Counted from the first letter of the stretch, positions 1 to 8,698 are shown. The stretch: 23,799 bases of DNA from Flavipsychrobacter sp. (GCA_021156265.1 JAJNBR010000014.1:1-23799); one strand, 5' to 3'. Notes: generated by a model from the sequence alone, not told the origin. Program-made: numbers and translations.

Positions 1-37
1 CCTTTTACATTTACTTCTGCTTGAAAACCGCAGATAA

Positions 38-1537
38 TTGGCCTCACTAAAAAAGCTAGCCGGACAAACTGTATGGTATGGAGTCAGCAATATTGCTGTT
101 CGGCTGCTTACTTTCCTGCTTACACCCTACCTGACGCATGTACTAACGGGTCCGAAAGGGCAAGTGGTGTTTGGACAGCAAGGTTTCATCTACACCATTT
201 TCCCGATCATGAACGTCCTCTATACCTACGGTATGGAGACAGCTTATTTCCGATTTAGTACAACGGAAGACAAATTGAAATTATATCGTACTCAGCTCAC
301 TTCGATGTTGCTGAGTACTTTGCTATTTTCCGTGTTGTTGTGGATGTTCCGCGTGCCCGTCGCCTCTTTCGCTGAGCTGGGAACGCATACAGAGTACGTA
401 GGCTGGTGTGCTGCCATCATAGCGCTCGACGCTATTTCTGCCTTGCCCTATGCACGCCTGCGCAAAGAAAACCGTCCACGGAAATATGCAGCTACTAAGG
501 CTATTGGCATCTTGGTATTTGTCCTCACTATTGTTTTCCTTTTCAGCTTTGGCGGCAACATCGCAAAAGACGGCGGCTTTTTCGGTGACTGGTATAACAG
601 GCACTGGGGTCTTGGGTTTATCCTGTTTGCCAACTTGCTGCAGGCAATAGTTACCTTAGTATTGCTGGTAAAAGAACTGGCAGATTACCGCCCTGACATC
701 GATAAAGAGATAATCAGAAAAGTACTTCCGTACTCACTGCCCATACTGATAGCAGGCTTCGCCGGCACTATCAACGATTCGCTTAACCGGGTAATGTTCC
801 AAAAACTTTATCCTGCTTCATCTGAGGAATCATTACGACAACTGGGTTTTTTCACTGCTGCGCTTCGTCTTTCTATACTGATCAACCTGGCTATTCAGGC
901 ATTCCGTCTGGCTGCCGAGCCGTTTTTCTTTTCTATATCGAAAGAAAAGAATGCTCCTGAAACCTACTCGCGTGTGATGAAATGGTTCGTCGTCATCATG
1001 GCGCTGATGTTTCTGAACGTAACTTTGTACATAGACCTCTGGAAGCATTTTTTGAACGACGAATACCGTGTGGCGATCGGCCTGGTGCCGGTGTTGCTCT
1101 TGTCGTACATCATGTTTGGTATCTATACCAACCTGACCATATGGTATAAACTGACAGACAAGACCTATTTCGGTACGTATATCATGATCATCGGAGCGGT
1201 AGTGACCATTGTCTTCAACTGGCTGCTGATACCCACCTGGGGCTATAATGCATGCGCCTGGGGTATGCTGCTCACCAATACGATAATGGTCATCCTCTCT
1301 TATTCATGGGGACAGAAATATTACCCGATACCGTACAATGTGCCTAAACTGTTCGGCTATCTCGCCGCCATGATGGCGCTGTTTTTTATCCAGTACACCA
1401 TTAACGATATGACGGATAACCTCGCTATCCGACTGGCAAGCGGCACCGTACTTTTCCTGGCTTATTTCGTATTCATCTACACGCAGGAGCGCGAAGAACT
1501 TAAACGATTCCCTATCGTGGGCAAGTATATTAACTAA
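38..1537 (+). CDS. Polysaccharide/lipopolysaccharide flippase (MATE/Wzx-like membrane protein)
   Basis: 499 aa, almost entirely hydrophobic, with roughly 12-14 membrane segments, the size and pattern of oligosaccharide flippases (polysaccharide biosynthesis protein family). These move lipid-linked sugar units across the inner membrane for surface polysaccharide assembly. The N-terminus (SLKKLAGQTVWYGVSNI) is typical of the Bacteroidota members, which open with a short amphipathic stretch before the first helix. The start is a TTG directly after an in-frame TAA at 35-37. No ATG lies nearby downstream, so TTG is the only start that keeps the first helix. The substrate cannot be read from sequence. 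The gene ends one base before the convergent AraC-type gene. Family call confident; start moderately so. Confidence 0.85.
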   Translation: MASLKKLAGQTVWYGVSNIAVRLLTFLLTPYLTHVLTGPKGQVVFGQQGFIYTIFPIMNVLYTYGMETAYFRFSTTEDKLKLYRTQLTSMLLSTLLFSVLLWMFRVPVASFAELGTHTEYVGWCAAIIALDAISALPYARLRKENRPRKYAATKAIGILVFVLTIVFLFSFGGNIAKDGGFFGDWYNRHWGLGFILFANLLQAIVTLVLLVKELADYRPDIDKEIIRKVLPYSLPILIAGFAGTINDSLNRVMFQKLYPASSEESLRQLGFFTAALRLSILINLAIQAFRLAAEPFFFSISKEKNAPETYSRVMKWFVVIMALMFLNVTLYIDLWKHFLNDEYRVAIGLVPVLLLSYIMFGIYTNLTIWYKLTDKTYFGTYIMIIGAVVTIVFNWLLIPTWGYNACAWGMLLTNTIMVILSYSWGQKYYPIPYNVPKLFGYLAAMMALFFIQYTINDMTDNLAIRLASGTVLFLAYFVFIYTQEREELKRFPIVGKYIN

Positions 1538-1538
1538 A

Positions 1539-2408
1539 TTATCGTAACAACTCGCAGGGCTTAAGGCCTGTAGCTTTTTTAAAGGCTGTGCTGAAGTGAG
1601 AGATGCTGCTATAACCTAATGAGTTGGCAACATCTGATACCGAGAAGCCCGGTTGTTGCAACATATCTTTTGCCTTGGCTATCCGCAGGTCTTGTTGGAA
1701 CTCGTGGATGGTTTTGCCTACCAGCGCTTTAAATCCTTTTTTCAGGTAGCACTCATTCATGGCCACTCTGCGCGACAGGTCTTTGATGGTAAATGATTGT
1801 TCGATGTTTTGCTCTATGAGCTTCCGCGCTTCCAGTACCTTTTCGCGCTCACTGTCGTAAGCAAGGAACCGACAAGCCGGTACGGGGCAAACCGTGAAAG
1901 GCAGTGCGATACAATCCAGCGCGCGGCGCAGCATCTGCAAGGCGATCTCCGTTTGTTGCAACGCTTTTCTCAGTGCCGATGGCGACTGTACTTCCCTGAT
2001 CTCTGTGAGCAGCTTGGTAGTTTGTGAGCAAATACTGAACTGCTGTTCCCTCACCTCGTCAAACCTGAACGGTTCTTCGGCGCTCAGCATAGACAGCGGG
2101 TATTGATCGAAAAACTCGGGCCTGAATTCTATCCAGCAAATGTTGGCATTGCCCGGCTCGTCTGCATATTGCATATACAGCAGCTGAACGCAGAACTGGC
2201 CGTCGCCGATCGGGAAAAGGTTAAGTCGAGCATGCTCTTCCGGCCATACAGCGTTTTCAAAGTTCACCTCTATCCATTCGGCATGCACATAACTGTTCAT
2301 CGACACCTGCTCGCGCGTCAATACCCGGGCCGGCTGGCCAAGTATCCGCTCAATAGGCGCATCGGTATGAACCTGTATTATGTCAATAGCGAGTTTCAAG
2401 AACTGCAA
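1539..2408 (-). CDS. AraC-family transcriptional regulator
   Basis: Up to 289 aa. Residues about 190-289 form a classic AraC/XylS DNA-binding domain with two helix-turn-helix units (FTIKDLSRRVAMNECYLKKG near 206-225 and the region SVSDVANSLGYSSISHFSTA near 256-275) and the usual C-terminal GLKP. The N-terminal part (about 1-185) is an unrecognised putative effector domain carrying a cysteine cluster C166/C174/C179 just before the DNA-binding domain. The widest reading frame opens with TTG at 2408, which overlaps a promoter-like TAGTTTTG (minus strand, 2413-2406). The real start may therefore lie downstream, for example the ATG at residue 37 (2300). It is divergent from the dgkA-like ORF. Target and ligand unknown. 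Confidence 0.88.
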   Translation of the reverse strand: MQFLKLAIDIIQVHTDAPIERILGQPARVLTREQVSMNSYVHAEWIEVNFENAVWPEEHARLNLFPIGDGQFCVQLLYMQYADEPGNANICWIEFRPEFFDQYPLSMLSAEEPFRFDEVREQQFSICSQTTKLLTEIREVQSPSALRKALQQTEIALQMLRRALDCIALPFTVCPVPACRFLAYDSEREKVLEARKLIEQNIEQSFTIKDLSRRVAMNECYLKKGFKALVGKTIHEFQQDLRIAKAKDMLQQPGFSVSDVANSLGYSSISHFSTAFKKATGLKPCELLR

Positions 2409-2466
2409 AACTACAGAATTAGGCGCAAATCGGTATTTTGTAGCGTCTTAAGCTTATGTTGTTTCT

Positions 2467-2763
2467 TTGTGGCCATGCCAAATTTTCTGGATAACGTCAG
2501 ATATTATAGCTGCAGGCTTCTTTTTCGGGATCACGGCTGTTGAGTGGGTGCTGGTACTGGGTTGTATTGCTCTTGTTTTATGCCTCGAAATGGTAAACTC
2601 GGCTATTGAAAAGGTCTGCAACCTGATCACTACCGAATATAACCCGGCTGTTAAGACCATCAAAGACATTGTCGCCGGGGCTGTGTTGCTGGCGGCTATC
2701 ATCTCAGTTGTTGCAGGACTTATAATTTTCCTGCCTTATATCACTCAGTTTTTAAGGGTTTAA
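2467..2763 (+). CDS. dgkA: Diacylglycerol/undecaprenol kinase-like protein, N-terminally truncated
   Basis: 98 aa integral membrane protein of the prokaryotic DgkA family, which phosphorylates diacylglycerol or undecaprenol with ATP. The core is present: two central helices, the ExxNxAIE motif (LEMVNSAIEKV), and the KD pair (TIKDIVAGAVLLAA) that binds ATP/Mg, then a third helix. Family members usually have about 120 residues. Here the N-terminal surface helix with the conserved RxExNxRIH-like segment is absent. An in-frame TAA at 2449-2451 blocks extension, and the only plausible start is TTG at 2467. The corresponding bases are not visible in the other two frames either. It may be a decayed copy or a short active variant. 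Possibly write as a pseudogene if a full-length dgkA exists elsewhere. Confidence 0.65.
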   Translation: MWPCQIFWITSDIIAAGFFFGITAVEWVLVLGCIALVLCLEMVNSAIEKVCNLITTEYNPAVKTIKDIVAGAVLLAAIISVVAGLIIFLPYITQFLRV

Positions 2764-2792
2764 TGGGGCTGAATCAGGTTAAACACACCTAA

Positions 2793-2825
2793 TTATCCAC
2801 GGCCTTGTTCTTGTAATGTGGATAT
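2793..2825. repeat. Inverted pair of DnaA-box-like 9-mers upstream of gyrB
   Basis: TTATCCACG (2793-2801) and TGTGGATAT (2817-2825) each match the DnaA box TTATNCACA or its complement at 8 of 9 positions. They face each other as an inverted repeat TATCCAC/GTGGATA with 17 nt between. Visible directly; a role in replication or gyrB control is inference. Alternatively a chance hairpin or the 3' end of the dgkA-like transcript. Confidence 0.4.
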
Positions 2826-2893
2826 TTGCTCGAAATCCGCTGAAATGCCCTGTTTTCAATGGTTTCAGGCAGCGTTAAAACATGTCAGTTTTC

Positions 2894-2924
2894 TTGGCCA
2901 AAGGGGCAATTTTTGTTATCTTTG
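2894..2924 (+). promoter_or_regulatory. Bacteroidota-type promoter of gyrB
   Basis: A perfect -7 element TATCTTTG (consensus TAnnTTTG) lies at 2917-2924, with TTG of a -33 element at 2894-2896, 20 nt upstream. Transcription would start near 2930, giving gyrB a leader of about 100 nt. Confidence 0.6.
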
Positions 2925-3028
2925 TGAGGTTATAAAGCCGGGTAATTTTTCCAGCCGTAACAATGCTGAAAAACGAGAAAATTTCTTAGTTGCCGGCACC
3001 CATAAAATAAGGTTTCCTAAAAATATTT

Positions 3029-5008
3029 ATGAGCACAGAAAACGAGGTTTTACAAGCTCCACCCGGTTATGATGCCGGAAGTATCCAGGTATTAGAAGGT
3101 CTTGAAGCAGTACGTAAGCGCCCAGCGATGTATATCGGTGACATTGGCGTTAAAGGCCTGCACCACCTCGTGTACGAGGTAGTGGACAACTCGATAGATG
3201 AAGCCCTCGCCGGCCATTGTAAAAATATCACCGTTACCATTCATACCGATAATACGATCAGCGTACAGGATGATGGCCGCGGTATCCCTACAGGGATGCA
3301 TCCTAAAGAGGGTCGCTCTGCACTGGAGGTGGTTATGACTGTGCTGCATGCCGGTGGTAAATTCGATAAAGACTCTTATAAAGTTTCCGGCGGTCTGCAC
3401 GGTGTGGGTGTAAGTTGCGTGAACGCACTGAGTACACATCTGCACGTAACCGTACAGCGCGAAGGAAAAACATTTGAACAGGAGTACAGCTGCGGCGTTC
3501 CGTTATATGCTGTGCGTGAAATAGGCACTGCCGACAAAACAGGTACCCGCGTTCACTTCCAGCCCGATGGCACTATCTTCAAGGATACGGTATACAACCG
3601 TGAGATCCTTGCTGGCCGCCTTCGTGAACTTTCTTACCTGAACAAAGGTATCCGCATTATCCTCATCGACGAGCGTGAGCAGATGGAAGGAGAGGTGGCA
3701 ACTCCGCAAACCGAAGAATTTTATAGTGAAGGTGGTATAGTGGAGTTCGTTCAGATGCTGGACCGCAATGCAAAGCGCGATCCGCTGTTGGGCTCGCCTA
3801 TTTATGTAGAAGCACATGATAAAGAATCGAACGTAGCAGTAGATGTTGCCTTGTCGTACAACACTTCGTACAACGAGCACATCTTCTCTTATGTAAATAA
3901 CATTAACACTATCGAAGGTGGTACGCACGTTGCGGGTTTCCGCCGTTCTATCACGCGTGTGTTCAAAGCTTACGGCGACAAGAACAAGCTGTTCGAAAAA
4001 GCCAAAGTAGAGATCACGGGTGATGACTTCCGCGAAGGGTTGAGCGCCATCATTTCGGTAAAAGTTCCGGAACCCCAGTTCGAAGGTCAGACAAAGACCA
4101 AGCTGGGTAATAACGAGGTAATGGGCGTGGTAGATGTATGCGTTAGCCGCGTACTCGAAGCTTTCCTGGAGGAACATCCGAAAGAAGCAAAGCTCATTAT
4201 CGATAAAGTGATCATTGCAGCGCAGGCACGTGCAGCAGCACGTAAAGCCCGCGAGATGGTGCAGCGTAAAAGCATACTGACCGGTGGCGGTATGCCGGGT
4301 AAACTGGCCGATTGCTCAGACCGCGATCCTGCACGTTGCGAATTGTACCTGGTGGAAGGTGACTCGGCCGGTGGTACTGCCAAGCAGGGACGCGACCGCA
4401 GCTACCAGGCTATCCTGCCACTGCGCGGTAAGATCCTGAACGTAGAAAAAGCACAGGAGTACAAGATATACGAGAACGAAGAGATCAAGAACATGTTCAC
4501 TGCCCTAGGTGTTAGCGTTGGTACGCCAGAGGATGCGAAAGCGCTGAACATTGTTAAGCTTCGTTACCATAAGATCATCATCATGACCGATGCCGACGTG
4601 GATGGTTCTCACATTGCTACACTGATACTCACCTTCTTCTTCCGTTACATGAAAGAGTTGGTAGAGCAGGGTTATGTATACCTGGCGCAGCCACCGTTGT
4701 ATTTGGTGAAGAAAGGCAAAGAGGCGGAATACGCCTGGACCGAAGAGCAGCGCAAAGCAGCCATCGACCGTATGGCAAATGGTAAGGAAGACAGCGTGAA
4801 CATACAGCGATACAAAGGTCTTGGTGAGATGAACGCAGACCAGCTTTGGGAAACTACTATGAATCCTGAAACGCGCATCCTGAAGCAAGTGACCATCGAG
4901 AGCGCTGCAGAAGCAGACCGCGTATTCTCTATGCTAATGGGTGATGAGGTAGCACCACGCCGCGAGTTCATCGAATCGCACGCTAAGTATGCAAAGATCG
5001 ATGTGTAA
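3029..5008 (+). CDS. gyrB: DNA gyrase subunit B
   Basis: 659 aa. Together with GyrA it introduces negative supercoils using ATP. The N-terminal GHKL ATPase shows the E50/N54 region, DDGRGIP (81-87) and GGLHGVG (121-127). The transducer domain follows. The TOPRIM domain shows EGDSAGG near residue 443 and DADVDGSH near 520. The C-terminus has the GyrB tail (QRYKGLGEMNADQLWETTM). QAILPLRGKILNVEKA favours GyrB over ParE. ATG start at 3029 in an AT-rich context without a strong Shine-Dalgarno sequence. Monocistronic: own promoter upstream, strong terminator just after the stop. Confidence 0.98.
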   Translation: MSTENEVLQAPPGYDAGSIQVLEGLEAVRKRPAMYIGDIGVKGLHHLVYEVVDNSIDEALAGHCKNITVTIHTDNTISVQDDGRGIPTGMHPKEGRSALEVVMTVLHAGGKFDKDSYKVSGGLHGVGVSCVNALSTHLHVTVQREGKTFEQEYSCGVPLYAVREIGTADKTGTRVHFQPDGTIFKDTVYNREILAGRLRELSYLNKGIRIILIDEREQMEGEVATPQTEEFYSEGGIVEFVQMLDRNAKRDPLLGSPIYVEAHDKESNVAVDVALSYNTSYNEHIFSYVNNINTIEGGTHVAGFRRSITRVFKAYGDKNKLFEKAKVEITGDDFREGLSAIISVKVPEPQFEGQTKTKLGNNEVMGVVDVCVSRVLEAFLEEHPKEAKLIIDKVIIAAQARAAARKAREMVQRKSILTGGGMPGKLADCSDRDPARCELYLVEGDSAGGTAKQGRDRSYQAILPLRGKILNVEKAQEYKIYENEEIKNMFTALGVSVGTPEDAKALNIVKLRYHKIIIMTDADVDGSHIATLILTFFFRYMKELVEQGYVYLAQPPLYLVKKGKEAEYAWTEEQRKAAIDRMANGKEDSVNIQRYKGLGEMNADQLWETTMNPETRILKQVTIESAAEADRVFSMLMGDEVAPRREFIESHAKYAKIDV

Positions 5009-5039
5009 TTGAAAGATTAACTAGTCAAATATTTAGAAG

Positions 5040-5065
5040 GGCTGACCAAATGGTCAGCCTTTTTT
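5040..5065 (+). terminator. Intrinsic terminator of gyrB
   Basis: Stem GGCTGACC/GGTCAGCC (8 bp, extendable to 9) with loop AAAT, followed by six T. It abuts the stop codon of the convergent membrane gene and may also limit read-through from that side. Confidence 0.9.
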
Positions 5066-6164
5066 AAATGATAGTGGCTTCCCAGCGCTCGTAAAAAATA
5101 GCGAATAGTACGAATGAAACTGCGAACACAGCTGTGGCAAACTGCCAAATAGGAAAAGCAGCAAGGAATAGAATCGATGCAAAGAACAAGACAAACACCG
5201 TCAGCATATACTTTTCCATCGTCATTCGTGGTAAATACAGCAGGGATGAATACAGGCTCAGCTGTGCCACTGCAACTAAGTAGATAAGCAGTAACATTTC
5301 AAATGGTAAAGCGCTTTGCAAGTGCAGCAACAAGAATAATAACTCCGGCAGCATCAACACTGCATAGCTTAACAGGAACCATGTGAAACGCTGTGCAATA
5401 GTTATCGGCATTGCACGAACAAACCGGAGACGCTCTTCTATAAACTCTCTCAGGTAGTAAGGTAGTATGGCATGAGCACCGATCAATCCTAACATCAGGA
5501 AGCAAACGCTCTCAAGATTCACATGGTCTGTATTATAGGTAACCATTACCTGCAACATGATCAGCGAACCGATCTTGATACCCAACACTACAGCCTTTCT
5601 TTGCGCAAACAGGTATTGCAGCAACCACATCCTGAATTTCTTTTCCATGCTGCCAAAGCTTAATAACCGCGAAGCCCATTCCAGTTTGTTTTGTTTATAG
5701 CTGCCATTCAGTGAAACGACATGCAGGTACGATGCTGTCAGTATCAAGCCACCTTGGTATGCCAGTATCAACGCCGCAACAAGCATTCGTCCATTTGCCA
5801 TTTGCACAACAGCTGTTGCTACAGCATAAACCAGCGCCGGCAGGTAAATAGATGTTTGCAGACGCGCAAATGTTTGAAGCGATTTGGCATTGTCCAATCC
5901 TTGCATCTGGTACAAGAAATTATTCGGAGGGCTTTGCAGCACCCGCTGTCCGAAGCTGAAACATTTGATGAAGTATAGCAACCAGATGACCATCAGCAAT
6001 AGCAATACACGCGACGTATACGCCTGTTCCATGATGGCGTAATGAAAATACAGCATATCGCGGAAGTTGAGTATGCCGAATAGTATGAAAAAGCAAACGA
6101 GGAAGAAGCCGAGATTCAGCCGGTAAAACTGGTTTACAAACAATATGGATAGTGCCTGTCTCAT
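5064..6164 (-). CDS. Membrane protein, probable ABC-2-type permease partner
   Basis: 366 aa with about nine or ten hydrophobic segments and no recognisable soluble domain. It overlaps the upstream ATPase gene by 4 nt (ATGA), the usual arrangement for an ABC ATPase and its permease. Its family could not be named from sequence alone; similar pairs in Bacteroidota are unassigned ABC exporters. Substrate unknown. Membrane location is confident, permease role inferred from the operon. Confidence 0.7.
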   Translation of the reverse strand: MRQALSILFVNQFYRLNLGFFLVCFFILFGILNFRDMLYFHYAIMEQAYTSRVLLLLMVIWLLYFIKCFSFGQRVLQSPPNNFLYQMQGLDNAKSLQTFARLQTSIYLPALVYAVATAVVQMANGRMLVAALILAYQGGLILTASYLHVVSLNGSYKQNKLEWASRLLSFGSMEKKFRMWLLQYLFAQRKAVVLGIKIGSLIMLQVMVTYNTDHVNLESVCFLMLGLIGAHAILPYYLREFIEERLRFVRAMPITIAQRFTWFLLSYAVLMLPELLFLLLHLQSALPFEMLLLIYLVAVAQLSLYSSLLYLPRMTMEKYMLTVFVLFFASILFLAAFPIWQFATAVFAVSFVLFAIFYERWEATII

Positions 6165-6787
6165 GAGTTTTGCACCAGTTCAGAATTTTCTATCCGCAAC
6201 ATAACCGGTTGCTGTATTCCTGTAAAGTTCAACTCCTGGTGTGATGTGATAAGCACTTGCACGCCGCTTTCAATGCTGTCCTTAATGAGCGTATTCAATT
6301 GTTCGATGCCTGGGGTATCTATCGTGATAAATGGTTCATCGAGCATGATAAGTTTGGGATCACCTATGAATGCAAGCGCCAGCGACAGTTTTTTCAGCAT
6401 ACCGCTGGAATAGGTGCCGATTCTGGTATGAATGAAAGCACCTATACCCAGTTGTTCTACAAGTACTCCAGCTTGCGCTTTACTGCCGCTACGGGTTTCG
6501 ATGTAGAAATTCAGCAGGTCGGTGCCGGTAAGAAATTCGGGATACAAAGGTTCGGCCTCGGCATAGCTTACGGCATTTCTATAGGACATACGTTGTTTCT
6601 TGATGTCCAGGCCAGCAACCGTTATCTGACCCTTATAGGGCATCAGTCCCGCAACCGATTTCAGCAACGTGCTTTTGCCGCTGCCGTTACCTCCTTTCAG
6701 CCAATAAAAACGCTCCGGCAGCAAAAGATTGGCTTTCACGATCAGCCGTTCGCCGTAATATTTTTCGAAGCCTGAGAATTGTATCAT
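6161..6787 (-). CDS. ABC transporter ATP-binding protein
   Basis: 208 aa, a single nucleotide-binding domain. Walker A GGNGSGKST (32-40), Walker B LIMLDEP (146-152) and the H-loop histidine (TSHQ, H183) are present. The signature is YSSGM (126-130) rather than LSGGQ, though followed by the normal LKKLSLALAF helix. The Q-loop position reads YAEAEPLYPEFLTG, with no glutamine. Small size resembles CcmA/ABC-2-type ATPases. First gene of a two-gene unit with the membrane protein that follows. Importer or exporter cannot be decided, though the absence of any binding-protein gene favours export. Confidence 0.9.
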   Translation of the reverse strand: MIQFSGFEKYYGERLIVKANLLLPERFYWLKGGNGSGKSTLLKSVAGLMPYKGQITVAGLDIKKQRMSYRNAVSYAEAEPLYPEFLTGTDLLNFYIETRSGSKAQAGVLVEQLGIGAFIHTRIGTYSSGMLKKLSLALAFIGDPKLIMLDEPFITIDTPGIEQLNTLIKDSIESGVQVLITSHQELNFTGIQQPVMLRIENSELVQNS

Positions 6788-6880
6788 TTACAAGGCGAAG
6801 TAAATATGTTGGATGTTAACGATTTGAGAAATGTAATAACGTATTGCTTGCTTACCTTTATCTAAACTACATTTTTCATT

Positions 6881-7792
6881 TTGGTTATAGCAATACACGG
6901 CGGTGCGGGCACCATCCTTCGCAGCAGCATGACGCCTGCCCTGCAGCAACAATACGAAGACGGACTGCGATCTGCGCTTGACGCAGGATACGCCATTCTT
7001 GAAGATGGTGGTTCGAGCATTGATGCCGTTGAAAAAGCCGTATGTGTGCTCGAAGATTTTATCCTTTTCAACGCAGGTCGTGGGTCAGTTTTCAATAATG
7101 CCGGAGGACATGAAATGGATGCAGCTATTATGGATGGCAAAACCCTGGGAGCCGGAGCAGTATCCGGCATCAGCAATGTAAAGAATCCGGTAGTGCTGGC
7201 ACGTACTATAATGGAGAAGAGCGAACATGTATTACTCACAGGTATGGGAGCCGAGCAGTTTGCTAAACTGAATAACCTGGAGTTTGCAAACGATGATTAT
7301 TTCTACAGCGAAGCGCGCTACAACCAATGGCAGGAGGCTTTGAAAGAAAATGTGGTGCAACTAGACCATACAGAAAAAAAATTCGGCACTGTAGGTGCGG
7401 TGGCGCTCGATAAACGGGGTAACCTTGCCGCAGCTACCAGCACCGGGGGTATGACCAATAAAAAATATGGACGCATGGGCGACAGCCCCATAATTGGTGC
7501 CGGCACTTATGCCAACAACAAAACTTGTGCTATCTCGTGCACAGGACATGGCGAACTATTTATCCGCGCTGTAGCTGCATACGATGTGTCGTGCCTGATG
7601 GAATACAAAGGCCTTTCACTACAGGAAGCCTGTGATGTAGTGGTGCACGATAAGTTGGTGAAGATCGGCGGCGAAGGCGGCCTCGTCGCTGTAGATGCGA
7701 CCGGTAACGTAGCGCTACCCTTCAATAGCGAGGGCATGTACCGAGGGTACAGGAATGCAGAAAAAACGGAAGTGCAGATATATAAAGACTAA
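6881..7792 (+). CDS. iaaA: Plant-type L-asparaginase / isoaspartyl peptidase
   Basis: 303 aa Ntn-hydrolase of the family that autocleaves into two subunits and hydrolyses L-Asn and beta-aspartyl dipeptides. The cleavage site is GT170VGAVALD, making T170 the new N-terminal nucleophile. Supporting residues STGG (187-190), GRMGDSPIIGAG (197-208) and TGHGE (221-225) match the substrate pocket. The start is a TTG at 6881: an in-frame TAA lies 18 nt upstream and the next residues IAIHGGAG are the family's usual first strand. No signal peptide, so cytoplasmic. It lies next to cyanophycinase and cyanophycin synthetase, so beta-Asp-Arg from cyanophycin is a likely substrate (inference). Its stop overlaps the cyanophycinase stop by 4 nt. 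Confidence 0.92.
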   Translation: MVIAIHGGAGTILRSSMTPALQQQYEDGLRSALDAGYAILEDGGSSIDAVEKAVCVLEDFILFNAGRGSVFNNAGGHEMDAAIMDGKTLGAGAVSGISNVKNPVVLARTIMEKSEHVLLTGMGAEQFAKLNNLEFANDDYFYSEARYNQWQEALKENVVQLDHTEKKFGTVGAVALDKRGNLAAATSTGGMTNKKYGRMGDSPIIGAGTYANNKTCAISCTGHGELFIRAVAAYDVSCLMEYKGLSLQEACDVVVHDKLVKIGGEGGLVAVDATGNVALPFNSEGMYRGYRNAEKTEVQIYKD

Positions 7793-8676
7793 TCTGCGGG
7801 GTTTACCGGCACTACCCGGCCTTCAAATTTGCGCGTCCGGATATTATAGATATCACCGCTAGACATCAGGTGCACGATAATATTCTCCACCGATATCGCC
7901 TGGCCGAATTCTATATCGGCAATATTATTATGATCAATGAATTTGCCATCGATGATGCATACACTGCCTGCACCTATCGCTTTTAATTCTTCACCTTTAG
8001 TTACAACAACGCCTGTATCCTCTCCAAGGCCAATGCCTATTGCGCCGGGGTAAGCAGATACTGCCTGGGCCAGGCGGTTGAACCTTCCGCGCTTGTCGAA
8101 ATGGGAATCGATGATGACGTTATGAACCAGCCCCAGCCCAGTGGTGATCTTTACTTCTCCTTTCAGGTGAGCTTTGTCTGCACTTCCTTCGTAGATCATA
8201 GTGTTACTCATAGACATAGCTCCGGCGCTGGTGCCTGCTATCACAAATTGCTCGTTGTAATAGCGCTCTTTAAGAATATCGAGGAATTCCGTACCGCCGA
8301 ATATTGATGAAAGGCGCAACTGGTTACCGCCTGTCAACATCACGCAGGTGCACTTCTTAAGACGTTCAAGGTATTCCTGTTTGCTTGCGTCTTCGCGGTT
8401 GCGTATGCGTAGGTGTCCTACATTGTCACAGCCAAGTTTATGGAAGGCTTCCGCATACTTTTCAGCCACTTCATCAGGTATGGACGATGCGGTAGTGATC
8501 ACTTCAACTGCAGGATCACCGGATCCTTTGGTTAAGTTGATAATATTGCTGAGAATGCCGAGCTCAAAAAAATTAAGCCTGTCCCGTTCTATAATTCCTT
8601 TTTCCAGGTCCGTGCCTTTGTCCTCAGCCCCGCCCACCGATACCAGGAAACCTTTTGGTAACTCCAACTTATTCAA
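7789..8676 (-). CDS. cphB: Cyanophycinase
   Basis: 295 aa serine exopeptidase of the S51 family, which removes beta-Asp-Arg dipeptides from cyanophycin. The nucleophile elbow is GTSAGA (148-153, S150), the oxyanion/substrate region TGGNQ (115-119), and the histidine lies in DSHFDKRGRFNRL (H192). Length fits the intracellular form (about 270-295 aa). No signal peptide is visible, so it acts on internal polymer rather than scavenged polymer. It is transcribed divergently from cyanophycin synthetase across 100 nt, and convergently with the isoaspartyl peptidase. Function well supported by family features and context. Confidence 0.93.
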   Translation of the reverse strand: MNKLELPKGFLVSVGGAEDKGTDLEKGIIERDRLNFFELGILSNIINLTKGSGDPAVEVITTASSIPDEVAEKYAEAFHKLGCDNVGHLRIRNREDASKQEYLERLKKCTCVMLTGGNQLRLSSIFGGTEFLDILKERYYNEQFVIAGTSAGAMSMSNTMIYEGSADKAHLKGEVKITTGLGLVHNVIIDSHFDKRGRFNRLAQAVSAYPGAIGIGLGEDTGVVVTKGEELKAIGAGSVCIIDGKFIDHNNIADIEFGQAISVENIIVHLMSSGDIYNIRTRKFEGRVVPVNPAD

Positions 8677-8698
8677 TGTTTAATGAAAAGGTAACACA

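Noticed and set aside
2103..2543. 146-codon plus-strand frame across the AraC start and dgkA-like region
   Set aside because: It is antisense to the AraC-type gene. I checked whether it supplies the missing DgkA N-terminus and it does not.
2818..3072. 84-codon plus-strand frame overlapping the gyrB start
   Set aside because: It runs through the gyrB promoter and overlaps gyrB in another frame; composition looks random, with no family resemblance.
3503..4177. 224-codon frame antisense to gyrB
   Set aside because: Shadow of a strongly coding gene; no recognisable domain.
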